From assembly GCA_002722705.1 (NCBI GenBank), contig PBMP01000024.1, forward strand, positions 1-64,000: a DNA stretch of 64,000 nucleotides, in the 5' to 3' direction. Source of the DNA: Pseudobdellovibrionaceae bacterium (GTDB taxonomy: Bacteria > Bdellovibrionota > UBA1018 > UBA6935). Below, piece after piece: positions 53,207 to 61,804 of this stretch (the first letter of the stretch is position 1; each line of letters opens with the position of its first letter). Below the pieces are notes generated by a model. The model was given only the letters and a program-made list of their open reading frames with translations, was not told where the DNA came from and searched no databases. A program made the translations under genes and the position numbers.

Positions 53207-54124
53207 ATGACCACGAAAACAGCAATTCCTCAACAAAACCTACTGAAAACTTTTCGAGAATTTACAAAAGGAGGAATCGTCTCCCTTGTTCTCATTAGTG
53301 TTCTTAGTGGCTATTTTCTAGGTCATCCTCTTGAAAAAAAACTTGACTGGTTTCGTTTTTCAATAACGTTCATCGGGATCTTTTTTTTAGCTTCCGGATC
53401 TTCTGGATGGAACCAAATCAGTGAAGCAATCATTGACGCCAAAATGCCACGAACTCAGAACCGTCCCTTACCCTCTGGACGGATCACTCCCACGCAAGCG
53501 AAACTCTTAGCCACCACACTTTTAATCATTGGAGCATCATGTCTTTTCTTTCTCAGCCGATCCCTTTTTATTTTTGGACTATTTGCAGTACTCTCCTACA
53601 ACTTTCTTTATACCCTTTGGTGGAAACCCAGATGGGCTCACGCCGCTATTCCAGGAGCTATTCCAGGAGCCCTTCCGATTCTGATGGGACACCTCTCTTC
53701 TTCAGGACATCCTTTTGATCCTGCAGGTTGGTACCTCTTCTTTATTTTATTTTTTTGGCAAATGCCTCACTTTTGGTCACTAGCAATTCGATTTAAAAAA
53801 GACTATCAACTCGGAAACATTCCCACTCTTCCTGTTTCTCAAGGAGAGGAAACCACCGTGCAAGAAATCGCCGTATGGTCCCTTGGCTATATTGCACTCT
53901 TATTAATTGGTCCTCTTTTTTTACACGTCGGTGCTTTTTATATGGGAGCCTCCGTTCTCATTGGAGTAAAAATTCTTTTTGAACTCAAACGATTTTCAAC
54001 CAAAGATCTAGAAAAGTCATGGCTTAGATTTTTCCTCTGGGTCAATTTCAGCCTTATTCTCATTCTTGCCGCAGCACTAATCGATTACTGGGGAATTTAT
54101 CTTTGGATCCCTCTCACACAGTGA
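53207..54124 (+). CDS. ctaB: Haem O synthase (protohaem IX farnesyltransferase)
   Basis: About 305 residues from the ATG at 53207; an upstream ATG at 53126 would add residues unlike the family. A UbiA-type prenyltransferase with ~9 membrane helices; the diphosphate/Mg motif is NQISEAIIDAKMPRTQNRPL, a variant with Glu in place of the first Asp, as known in Bacteroidetes-type CtaB. The second motif region is RFKKDYQLGNIPTLPVSQG. It makes haem O, precursor of the haem A in the oxidase; divergent from the sco-cta operon. Confidence 0.9.
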   Translation: MTTKTAIPQQNLLKTFREFTKGGIVSLVLISVLSGYFLGHPLEKKLDWFRFSITFIGIFFLASGSSGWNQISEAIIDAKMPRTQNRPLPSGRITPTQAKLLATTLLIIGASCLFFLSRSLFIFGLFAVLSYNFLYTLWWKPRWAHAAIPGAIPGALPILMGHLSSSGHPFDPAGWYLFFILFFWQMPHFWSLAIRFKKDYQLGNIPTLPVSQGEETTVQEIAVWSLGYIALLLIGPLFLHVGAFYMGASVLIGVKILFELKRFSTKDLEKSWLRFFLWVNFSLILILAAALIDYWGIYLWIPLTQ

Positions 54125-54194
54125 ATAAAAAACTCCGGCTTTTTATGAGAATATTCTTTCTCACAACAAAATAGATCCCGGTTGAATGATAAAC

Positions 54195-56096
54195 TTACGG
54201 AGACCAAACTGATTTTAATTCACGAGTGACATTCTTTTGAGAATCAACAGAAACCCAGTCTAATAAAACCTCTAACGCTCTTGCTTCAGCTACTCCAGGC
54301 ACTGAAGAAAACTTCAATCCATGGTCATGAGACTGAGATTCATCTAATTGGAGTCGTTGACTCATTCGTTGCTTCAATTGATTTTTTAAAAGCCCCCAAT
54401 CCTCTCCATTCATATATTCGTTGTTTTCATTTACAAATACATTTATGCGTTCTGGGCTTTTTAGTTTTTTATATATTCTTTTAGAAAACATCTCATCATA
54501 GTTTTCTTTCCGTTTTTGAACTTCTGAATCAGTTTCCAATAAAACATCAGGAACCACTCCAACATTTTGAGGGCTCATTCCATTTGGAAGATAATAATAC
54601 GACGAAGTAAACTTTAATGAACCTGGAACATTCCCCACATTTTCAATGACCTGGGCACTTCCTTTTCCAAAAGTTTGAGAATCAGTACTCACTACAATTG
54701 CTCTTCGATACGCCTGAAGTCCACCGGCTAAAATTTCTGAAGCACTTGCACTTAATCGATTCACCAAAACTACCACTGGAAAATCAAATAAAATCGCACC
54801 CTGATCTCCAGAGATATAAGGTTCGTATCGCCAACTTTTTTTCAAAGTAATAGGATCAACACTTCGTGACTTTAAAACGGTCAATACTCCAGTAGAAATA
54901 AACTGATCAAGCAACAAATCTGCCTCAAGTAAGAGGCCTCCAGGGTTTCCCCTTAAATCAAAAACCACACCATCAATCTTATGAGACTCCTGAATTTTTT
55001 GTAACTCTTCTCGAACCAATTTAGACACTCCTCTCATTCTATTTCCAAAAAAAGAATGAATAGAAATCCATGCTAAATTTTTCCCTTCCTCTTGAATAAA
55101 ACGAACACTGTATTCTGAAGAGGAGGTATCTACTTTCTGACGAACCAAATTCACTTCAAGTTTTTTGCTACGCCGTAAAATACTTAAAGCAACGGTCGTT
55201 CCCACCTCTCCTTTAATCATAGCGACTACTTCAACTAATGACTTCTTTTGTACTTTCACTTGATCAACAGCCAGAATTTGATCCCCGGAAACCAAGCCTC
55301 CCTCAGCAGTTGATGATGAACCTTCCGTTGTTTCTTTTACTTTTACTTTTCCGTGATCCAGCGTTAATAAGGCACCAACACCTCCAATCGTTGCTGAAGT
55401 ACTCTCAGAAAACGCTTTCTGTTGAGCTGGTGGAAAATAGTTCGTATGAGGACCAAGCTCTGCGAGCAATGCATCTAACCAGACTTTCTCAGGATCTCCT
55501 AAATCCAGATCCGCATAATTAGTAATTAATTGAACCAGAGACTCCCACGCTTTTTTTGGATTCTTTTTGCTCGCTAATCGTTCCCGATAAGTTTTTCTCA
55601 GGATCCAAAGTCTTCTCTTCTCTAAAAGGTCAGTTGAAGCAACATAAGGACGCTCTTTTGAAACCTCAACCTCATCGACCATAAATTCAAAAGGCGTATT
55701 TGATGTCAGAATTGCTTTATGATTTTCAAGCCACTCCGGAGTAACTACCCATAGTTTCCTTATCTCAAGAACGTTGAAGAGCCACTTATTCCTATATTGA
55801 CAATGCTCTTCACTTTCAAATTCCTGAAAAGAAAGACTTTTCATTAAGTGATCAACATCAGCTTGTGACCAAATAATTCGGTGAGGATCAGCACGTTGAA
55901 TGATATGAAGCCCTGCTCTCTTTAAATCTCTTGGAAGAACCCAAAGATCGTCTCGATCTCTCACATGTTTTGCATAAGAATAAGCTAAAACTTTATTTGA
56001 ATCGTCACAAGAAAGATCGAAAGATTGAGAATTTGCAGCATTTGCTAAATTCAGGTTCAGAAAAAGAAGGGTCAAAAACGAAGCGTAAAATCTCAC
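54195..56096 (-). CDS. S41 family C-terminal processing protease with PDZ domain
   Basis: 633 residues. Signal peptide, an N-terminal helical region (~25-195), a PDZ domain (IGGVGALLTLDHGKVKV, GLVSGDQILAVDQ, ~230-315) and the tail-specific protease domain: VVFDLRGNPGGLLLEADLLL, LVNRLSASASEILAGGLQAY (Ser nucleophile) and TFGKGSAQ (Lys base). It is Prc-like in layout and would process periplasmic proteins at their C-termini. Stands alone between ctaB and unknown genes. Confidence 0.88.
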   Translation of the reverse strand: MRFYASFLTLLFLNLNLANAANSQSFDLSCDDSNKVLAYSYAKHVRDRDDLWVLPRDLKRAGLHIIQRADPHRIIWSQADVDHLMKSLSFQEFESEEHCQYRNKWLFNVLEIRKLWVVTPEWLENHKAILTSNTPFEFMVDEVEVSKERPYVASTDLLEKRRLWILRKTYRERLASKKNPKKAWESLVQLITNYADLDLGDPEKVWLDALLAELGPHTNYFPPAQQKAFSESTSATIGGVGALLTLDHGKVKVKETTEGSSSTAEGGLVSGDQILAVDQVKVQKKSLVEVVAMIKGEVGTTVALSILRRSKKLEVNLVRQKVDTSSSEYSVRFIQEEGKNLAWISIHSFFGNRMRGVSKLVREELQKIQESHKIDGVVFDLRGNPGGLLLEADLLLDQFISTGVLTVLKSRSVDPITLKKSWRYEPYISGDQGAILFDFPVVVLVNRLSASASEILAGGLQAYRRAIVVSTDSQTFGKGSAQVIENVGNVPGSLKFTSSYYYLPNGMSPQNVGVVPDVLLETDSEVQKRKENYDEMFSKRIYKKLKSPERINVFVNENNEYMNGEDWGLLKNQLKQRMSQRLQLDESQSHDHGLKFSSVPGVAEARALEVLLDWVSVDSQKNVTRELKSVWSP

Positions 56097-56274
56097 AAAA
56101 ACTCCTCAATTCACACCTAAAATTCCCAGCCCTTTCTTTAACTCATTGAGTTATATTTTGCAAATAATCTTAAAAATCAATAAGTTACTTGCAGAATTCA
56201 AAAATACCTGAAAAATATAACGCTAAGCATTTTTTGCTTCGAATCAATGAAGTAGACGTGTTATCCACTAGGGT

Positions 56275-57189
56275 ATGAAAACGATAACACTCTTTTTTAC
56301 CGGTATCATCGTCTCTCTCCTCCCCTTACATGCACACTCAACCCATCCTGAAATCGAATACGAAATTCAATGGCAAGAAAAAGTCTACGCTGTCCTCACA
56401 AATCATCCGATTGCATTGTCCTTAAAATCTAAAGAATTTACAGAGCTTTTTTTAGATCCAAAAATTCGCCGTGAAACAAGAAAAGACAAATTAGTTCTTC
56501 TTCTCTATCAAATGGGAAATGAAATAATGAATGCATTTGAACACAGAAAACAAAATCAAGCAATCACTGCGCTTAATGCGATTCATGATTACTCCCCCTC
56601 TTTTTCTTCAATGGTAAAAGAAACGCTTCAAGAAGAGGTCATCCAAAGAAAAAACTATCTCCGTCGACTCACTTTACGAAATCGCCTCCCCATTAGCGAT
56701 CCCTCCTACTTAAATCATCTTGAGCGAGAAGCTCTGAAAGATGATGGTCGTCGCTTTATTCGCTATTTTAATGATACCCTTATACTCCTTCAACATGGAT
56801 ATGAGTTGACTTCAGAATTCAAACTCCGTCCTGTCGAAGATTTTCATTTGAAAATTGCTGAAATCCTTCGAAGACAAGTCTCTATTTTAGAAAAAATAAG
56901 GACAGAACAAAAAGCTTCAGAACAAATGAAAAAAAAGCAATTCATTGCTGAAAACCTTATTGAAATTTATATCAATCAACGAGAACGCGTTCTTTTTCAA
57001 GCAAGTCTCTCACCATCTACAGAAAACAAAGTTCTTTCCATTTTTTCATCTCTTGATCAAACAGGAGTTCGCCTCTTTTTCCCTAGAAAAACAACCCGTG
57101 CTTCACTCAATGGATTTCAACGACTCCACCGTGGACTTTTAGGTCACTGTGAGTCTGAATTTTACGACAAAAAGGGTAAAAAACGATGA
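56275..57189 (+). CDS. Exported helical protein of unknown function
   Basis: 304 residues with a signal peptide (ends LHAHS) and a highly charged, mostly helical mature part. One Cys near the C-terminus (GHCESEF). No family recognised. The last codons overlap the next gene's ATG by four bases, so they form a two-gene operon ended by the terminator at 58040. Confidence 0.6.
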   Translation: MKTITLFFTGIIVSLLPLHAHSTHPEIEYEIQWQEKVYAVLTNHPIALSLKSKEFTELFLDPKIRRETRKDKLVLLLYQMGNEIMNAFEHRKQNQAITALNAIHDYSPSFSSMVKETLQEEVIQRKNYLRRLTLRNRLPISDPSYLNHLEREALKDDGRRFIRYFNDTLILLQHGYELTSEFKLRPVEDFHLKIAEILRRQVSILEKIRTEQKASEQMKKKQFIAENLIEIYINQRERVLFQASLSPSTENKVLSIFSSLDQTGVRLFFPRKTTRASLNGFQRLHRGLLGHCESEFYDKKGKKR

Positions 57190-58040
57190 AACTGCTTCTT
57201 CTATTTATTTCTCTTTTCTCTTTATATTCATACGCTCAGCCACCGAAACCCATTACTTGCCGTTATCAATTCTCAGGCCTAAAAGGAATCAAACAAAAAC
57301 TTCTCGGTGACATAAGACTGAACTTAGCAAGAGCTCATGACGCTTCAATTAATGATCTTTCTTATTTTTCAAACTATTTAGAAAAAATTGGAGAAGCTTC
57401 ACTCAGCTTACCAAGTGAAGAATTAATTCCATTTGTTATTCGTTCTGTTGATCTCTATGAGTTTCAGAACAGAACTACAACCTCTGATTTTGTATCCAAA
57501 CTATTAAAATGGCCAAAAGACATTCAAAAACCAGTTCTTTTTGAAGTGATCAAACACTCCTTTGAGACTTCTTCTACAAGAATTCAACTTCTCTTAGAAC
57601 ATTTTTTTTACTCAAGTGGATACGATGAAGCACTAGAAAAAAATCTTAGTGAGGTACTCGCCAATCAACCCGCCGTCGAAAACTTCTCTCAACAAATTCA
57701 AGAACAATACAAAAAAATGAAAGAAACTTTTAACGCTAGACCCTTGATTGAAATTCATTCTCGCGTCGGTATTGGTGCTCGAGCAAGCATTCTCTTTTAT
57801 CGAGGGCCTAAAATTGAAGGAACTTATTATAATGAAGAAAGTCAGACCGGTGCAATTGTAGATCAAAATGGAGAATGGCACAGTGTTTTAAGACACAAAC
57901 TCAATCCAGAAGTCCATAAAAACTTAGGTGGCATTCGCTACAAAGAAGGATATATTGCAAATTCAGGATCTTACGGTCTCTCACTTCAAAACTACAGTTT
58001 GCATTTTAAATTAGTAGAAAAAAGAAACAGGACTCTATAA
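57186..58040 (+). CDS. Exported protein of unknown function, second gene of pair
   Basis: 284 residues with a signal peptide (ends SYAQPP), a helical region and a C-terminal section (residues ~185-284) rich in Tyr/Gly that looks like beta strands (GIGARASILFYRGPKIEG, TGAIVDQNGEWHSVLRHK). No family recognised. It is translationally coupled to the gene before it, so the two products may work together in the envelope. Confidence 0.6.
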   Translation: MKLLLLFISLFSLYSYAQPPKPITCRYQFSGLKGIKQKLLGDIRLNLARAHDASINDLSYFSNYLEKIGEASLSLPSEELIPFVIRSVDLYEFQNRTTTSDFVSKLLKWPKDIQKPVLFEVIKHSFETSSTRIQLLLEHFFYSSGYDEALEKNLSEVLANQPAVENFSQQIQEQYKKMKETFNARPLIEIHSRVGIGARASILFYRGPKIEGTYYNEESQTGAIVDQNGEWHSVLRHKLNPEVHKNLGGIRYKEGYIANSGSYGLSLQNYSLHFKLVEKRNRTL

Positions 58041-58077
58041 AAAAAGCGAAGAGATGAAAATCTTCTTCGCTTTTTTT
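58040..58077 (+). terminator. Bidirectional terminator
   Basis: 13-bp stem AAAAAAGCGAAGA / TCTTCGCTTTTTT (58040-58052, 58064-58076), loop of eleven; separates the exported pair from the convergent Alternative Complex III operon. Confidence 0.85.
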
Positions 58078-58097
58078 AATTCTTTTACCCTTTTATC

Positions 58098-59306
58098 TTA
58101 TTGATGATGATGAAAAACGGATTCCTGTAACCGTGGATCACCAATCGCTACCACGTTATTTTTAGACAAGAACCGTAAAACAGTCAGCCCAAAAACACCT
58201 GCGAATCCAACAAACATACCAATCTCAATCCATCCAATATGAGGGCCATCTTTAAAAAACTCAGGCTGAACAAGCCAAGCCAAATCAACCCACTGAGCAA
58301 TCAACATAAAAATTCCAGCGATCATCAATCTTGATTCTGATCGCTTCGCTGCTCGTGGAAGCAACCAAAAGAATGGAAGAATAAATTTTCCGAAGAACAA
58401 AACCAGGGAGAACCCCATCCACGCATCATCCATTCTTCTTAAAAAGTATCCTGTTTCTTCAGGAAGGTTTGCGTACCATATCAACATAAACTGAGAAAAT
58501 CCGATGTAAGCCCAAAATACTGTAAAAGCGAACATAAATTTCCCTAGGTCATGTAAATGGTTTTCATTTACAAATTCTTTAAGATGTCCTTTTCTTCTCA
58601 AATAAATAGTTAAAAGACAAGTGATCGCAAGATTTGAATAAAAAAGCCCCGCAAAAGCATAAACTCCAAACATTGTACTAAACCAATGAGGGTCAAGAGA
58701 CATGAGCTGATCAAACGAAGTAAAAGTGAAACCAAAACCAAATACCACAAGAAAAATAGGCGCTAACACTCTATTTTTTAAATTAAATCGATAATTCCCG
58801 GGATCTTGATCTTGAGCTAAACTATTCCCAATCATTTTATGAGAAAAAAACAACCAGGCCAAAAGAAAGACACAGTTTCTTACGATAAAAAAAGCTTCAT
58901 TGAGATAAGGAGCTTTCCCTTCTAAAACAATATCTCCTTTTACCACCTCAGGATGCGTCCAATGAAACAGGTCGTGCATTCCAATAAAAATAACAACTGT
59001 CGTTAAGACGGCTACAGGCAGATAAGCTGTAAAAGACTCACTGACTCTACGCACTGGTGCACTCCACATCGCTCCTGTCAACCACTGGATCGCTGCAAAG
59101 AAGAGCCCACCTAAACCTAAACAAAGAAAATAAAAGTGATTTATTAAAAAACTTGGCCAGGCTCTGAGTGTATCTGTAAAAAAAGCTCCCGCAGTTGCCG
59201 CTAAGCCAACTAAGGCACACAAAAATAAAACTCCTTTGAGCCGTCCCGATGCATGAAAACTTCCAGGATTCACTAACTCTTTTTCAACGTGTGAATGTGC
59301 ACTCAT
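58098..59306 (-). CDS. actF: Alternative Complex III subunit ActF
   Basis: 402 residues, about ten membrane helices, with GFTFTSFDQLMSLDPHWFST, SQFMLIWYANLPEETGYF and FFGKFILPFFWLLPRAAKR, the conserved blocks of ActF. Alternative Complex III oxidises quinol and reduces cytochrome c or the oxidase directly. It is the last gene of the act operon and lies two bases after actE. Confidence 0.92.
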   Translation of the reverse strand: MSAHSHVEKELVNPGSFHASGRLKGVLFLCALVGLAATAGAFFTDTLRAWPSFLINHFYFLCLGLGGLFFAAIQWLTGAMWSAPVRRVSESFTAYLPVAVLTTVVIFIGMHDLFHWTHPEVVKGDIVLEGKAPYLNEAFFIVRNCVFLLAWLFFSHKMIGNSLAQDQDPGNYRFNLKNRVLAPIFLVVFGFGFTFTSFDQLMSLDPHWFSTMFGVYAFAGLFYSNLAITCLLTIYLRRKGHLKEFVNENHLHDLGKFMFAFTVFWAYIGFSQFMLIWYANLPEETGYFLRRMDDAWMGFSLVLFFGKFILPFFWLLPRAAKRSESRLMIAGIFMLIAQWVDLAWLVQPEFFKDGPHIGWIEIGMFVGFAGVFGLTVLRFLSKNNVVAIGDPRLQESVFHHHQ

Positions 59307-59307
59307 C

Positions 59308-59877
59308 TTACCAATTCTCCAATTTCTTTAAATCCGAAGCGGTTGGCTTTTTTGCTCGTTGTAGCACTCGGATATAATGAATAATTGCCCATCGATCTTC
59401 TTGTAAAATTTGAGAAGCATAACTTGGCATTAAATTCTGACCCTCTGTAATGATGTGATAAATTCTCCCATCAGGGTAGTTTCTAATTTTATCTGACTGT
59501 AAACTTGGTGGACGTGGATACTTAGGAATAATGTAACCATCTCCCTCTCCAAACTTCCCATGACAGACAATACAGTAGGTATTAAATAAATCCCGCCCAT
59601 GATTGAGGACCGTCTTTGTCCTTCGAAGTGGGTTCTTTAACATTTGACCTGCTTTTTCTGGCTGACCAGAGTACCGATAAGGATGATATCCTCTCGGTAT
59701 TGTTCCTTCTACAGGAACCCGGGTTTTTGAATTCCACCGAGTCTGCTCTTGAGCTTTGACTGCAGGACTGTAATGCATATCTGGCATGTAGGTCATATTC
59801 GGTTTATCGTGCCGACAAGAGGTCAACCCTCCTAACATGACTGCCACTAAAAGTGATTTCTTGAAAAAAACCTTCAC
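59308..59877 (-). CDS. actE: Alternative Complex III subunit ActE, monohaem cytochrome c lipoprotein
   Basis: 189 residues. The signal ends in a lipobox (GGLTSC). A single haem site CIVCH (~102-106) and a Met ligand in NLMPSYASQIL. It is the electron exit of the complex, facing the periplasm and probably passing electrons to the caa3 oxidase. Directly abuts actD. Confidence 0.92.
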   Translation of the reverse strand: MKVFFKKSLLVAVMLGGLTSCRHDKPNMTYMPDMHYSPAVKAQEQTRWNSKTRVPVEGTIPRGYHPYRYSGQPEKAGQMLKNPLRRTKTVLNHGRDLFNTYCIVCHGKFGEGDGYIIPKYPRPPSLQSDKIRNYPDGRIYHIITEGQNLMPSYASQILQEDRWAIIHYIRVLQRAKKPTASDLKKLENW

Positions 59878-60441
59878 TTAGAACCACCCTTCTTCATAAA
59901 CTTTTCGGACATCCTTGGCTCCCAAAGACTGTAAGAATTGAGTGACTTCACTCTCCTCAAATGGCTTACAAGAAGAATTTCTTACTTTTTTAGGTAAATC
60001 GATCATAATTGCAAATCGATCTCGAGTAATCGAAGGATCAATGACTTTCCTTCCAGTATTTGGAAGTCGACACAGCCCTAAAAGTCCAAGTAACGTAAAA
60101 ATCCCAGAAAACAAAATCGTTAACTCAAACATCACTGGAACAAATGCCGGCCAAGAATTAAAAGGCTTTCCTCCTACATTCACAGGCCAATCAACGACAG
60201 AAGTCCAATACTGAAGCGCAAAAGCCAAGGACACTCCAGCAATACCCGCCGCTAAAGTAATCCAAGGAAGAGGAGACCTTTTCAGTCCCATCGCATCGTC
60301 CATTCCATGAATTGGATACGGAGTATAAGAATCATAAGATTCATAATTTGCCTCCGTCACTTTTTTCATCGCCTCTAGAGTTGTTTCAGGATCATCAAAA
60401 AATCCAACAACTCCCTCTAATATTTGAGCATTACTCGACAT
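59878..60441 (-). CDS. actD: Alternative Complex III subunit ActD (DUF3341)
   Basis: 187 residues with two membrane helices (~55-75, ~95-120). Blocks [35 protein letters not shown] and [20 protein letters not shown] are characteristic of the family. A structural subunit at the membrane. Start overlaps the actC end by eleven bases. Confidence 0.92.
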   Translation of the reverse strand: MSSNAQILEGVVGFFDDPETTLEAMKKVTEANYESYDSYTPYPIHGMDDAMGLKRSPLPWITLAAGIAGVSLAFALQYWTSVVDWPVNVGGKPFNSWPAFVPVMFELTILFSGIFTLLGLLGLCRLPNTGRKVIDPSITRDRFAIMIDLPKKVRNSSCKPFEESEVTQFLQSLGAKDVRKVYEEGWF

Positions 60442-61804
60442 GAGCGGCTCCTCCCTTTGGACTTGGCATCACGCCTTTAATTTCAGACATTGCCAACGCT
60501 GGTAATAATCGACAAAAAAGTAAGAAGAAAATAAAGAACCAACCAAAACTTCCAAGGGTGATTCCCCAGTCATACCAAGTTGGAATATACATATTCCAAT
60601 TTCCAGGAATAAAATCACGATGAAGTGAAGTGACGGTAATGACGTACCGTTCAAACCACATCCCAATATTCACAAACAAGGAGATCACAAACATAATTGC
60701 AATATTTCTTCGTGCAGGTCTCCACCAAAAAATCTGAGGAATAATCACGTTACAAATCGCCATCGTCCAATAAGCCCACCAGTAAGGGCCAAAAGCTCTA
60801 TTAATAAACGCAAATCTTTCAAATTCCGCACCACTGTACCAGGCAATGAAAAATTCACAGGCATATGCGTAACCGACCAACATCCCTGTCGCCATGATGA
60901 TTTTGTTCATCTTCTCCAGATGGTCAATAGTAATATAGTTTTTCAATTCAAAGACTTCTCGAACAATTGTCAACAAAGTCACCACCATCGCAAAGCCAGA
61001 AAAAATAGCTCCGGCTACGAAGTAGGGAGGAAAAATCGTCGTATGCCAACCAGGAAGATTTGAAACCGCAAAGTCAAACGAAACGACTGAATGCACAGAA
61101 AGAACCAACGGTGTAGAAAGTCCAGCAAATAACAAATAAGCCACTTCATAATGCCTCCAATTTTTATTGGAGCCCGTCCATCCCATCGACAAAAGAGTAT
61201 AAATTAATTTTCGAATTGGATGCTTTGCTCGATCTCGAATGGAAGCCAAGTCTGGAATCAAACCCACATACCAAAAAATAGCTGAAATAGTAAAATAGGT
61301 GGATACCGCAAAAACGTCCCATAAAAGTGGTGACCTAAAATTCACCCACAACTCTCTTTGATTGGGATAGGGCAATAACCAAAACGCCGCGTACCACGGT
61401 CGCCCCGTATGAATCAAAGGGAATAACAATGCAGTCATCACCGCAAAGATTGTCATTGCCTCAGCCGAACGATTAATTGCCGTTCTCCACTTTTGTCTAA
61501 AAAGAAAAAGAATTGCTGAAATCAATGTTCCTGCATGTCCAATACCGACCCAAAAAACAAAGTTTACGATAAATGTTCCCCAGCCGGTAGGCTGGTTTAA
61601 TCCAAGAACACCTAGTCCTTGCATAAACATATTTGCTGCAAGCATCGCCCCAAAAGCAAAAACAAGTACCGCTGTAATAAAACAGACCCACCATTTTTTC
61701 GTAGGAAAACTCTCCAACGGTTTTGCAACATCGTCATTTAAATCCGAGTACTGTTTTCCACCGGTGACAAGAACGTCCTGATGAAATCTCTCAGTGCTTT
61801 CCAT
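60431..61804 (-). CDS. actC: Alternative Complex III subunit ActC (NrfD/PsrC-like)
   Basis: 457 residues, ten membrane helices; [58 protein letters not shown] and [15 protein letters not shown] are ActC/NrfD blocks. It holds the quinol-binding site facing the FeS subunit ActB. Overlaps the actB end by 14 bases. Confidence 0.94.
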   Translation of the reverse strand: MESTERFHQDVLVTGGKQYSDLNDDVAKPLESFPTKKWWVCFITAVLVFAFGAMLAANMFMQGLGVLGLNQPTGWGTFIVNFVFWVGIGHAGTLISAILFLFRQKWRTAINRSAEAMTIFAVMTALLFPLIHTGRPWYAAFWLLPYPNQRELWVNFRSPLLWDVFAVSTYFTISAIFWYVGLIPDLASIRDRAKHPIRKLIYTLLSMGWTGSNKNWRHYEVAYLLFAGLSTPLVLSVHSVVSFDFAVSNLPGWHTTIFPPYFVAGAIFSGFAMVVTLLTIVREVFELKNYITIDHLEKMNKIIMATGMLVGYAYACEFFIAWYSGAEFERFAFINRAFGPYWWAYWTMAICNVIIPQIFWWRPARRNIAIMFVISLFVNIGMWFERYVITVTSLHRDFIPGNWNMYIPTWYDWGITLGSFGWFFIFFLLFCRLLPALAMSEIKGVMPSPKGGAAHVE

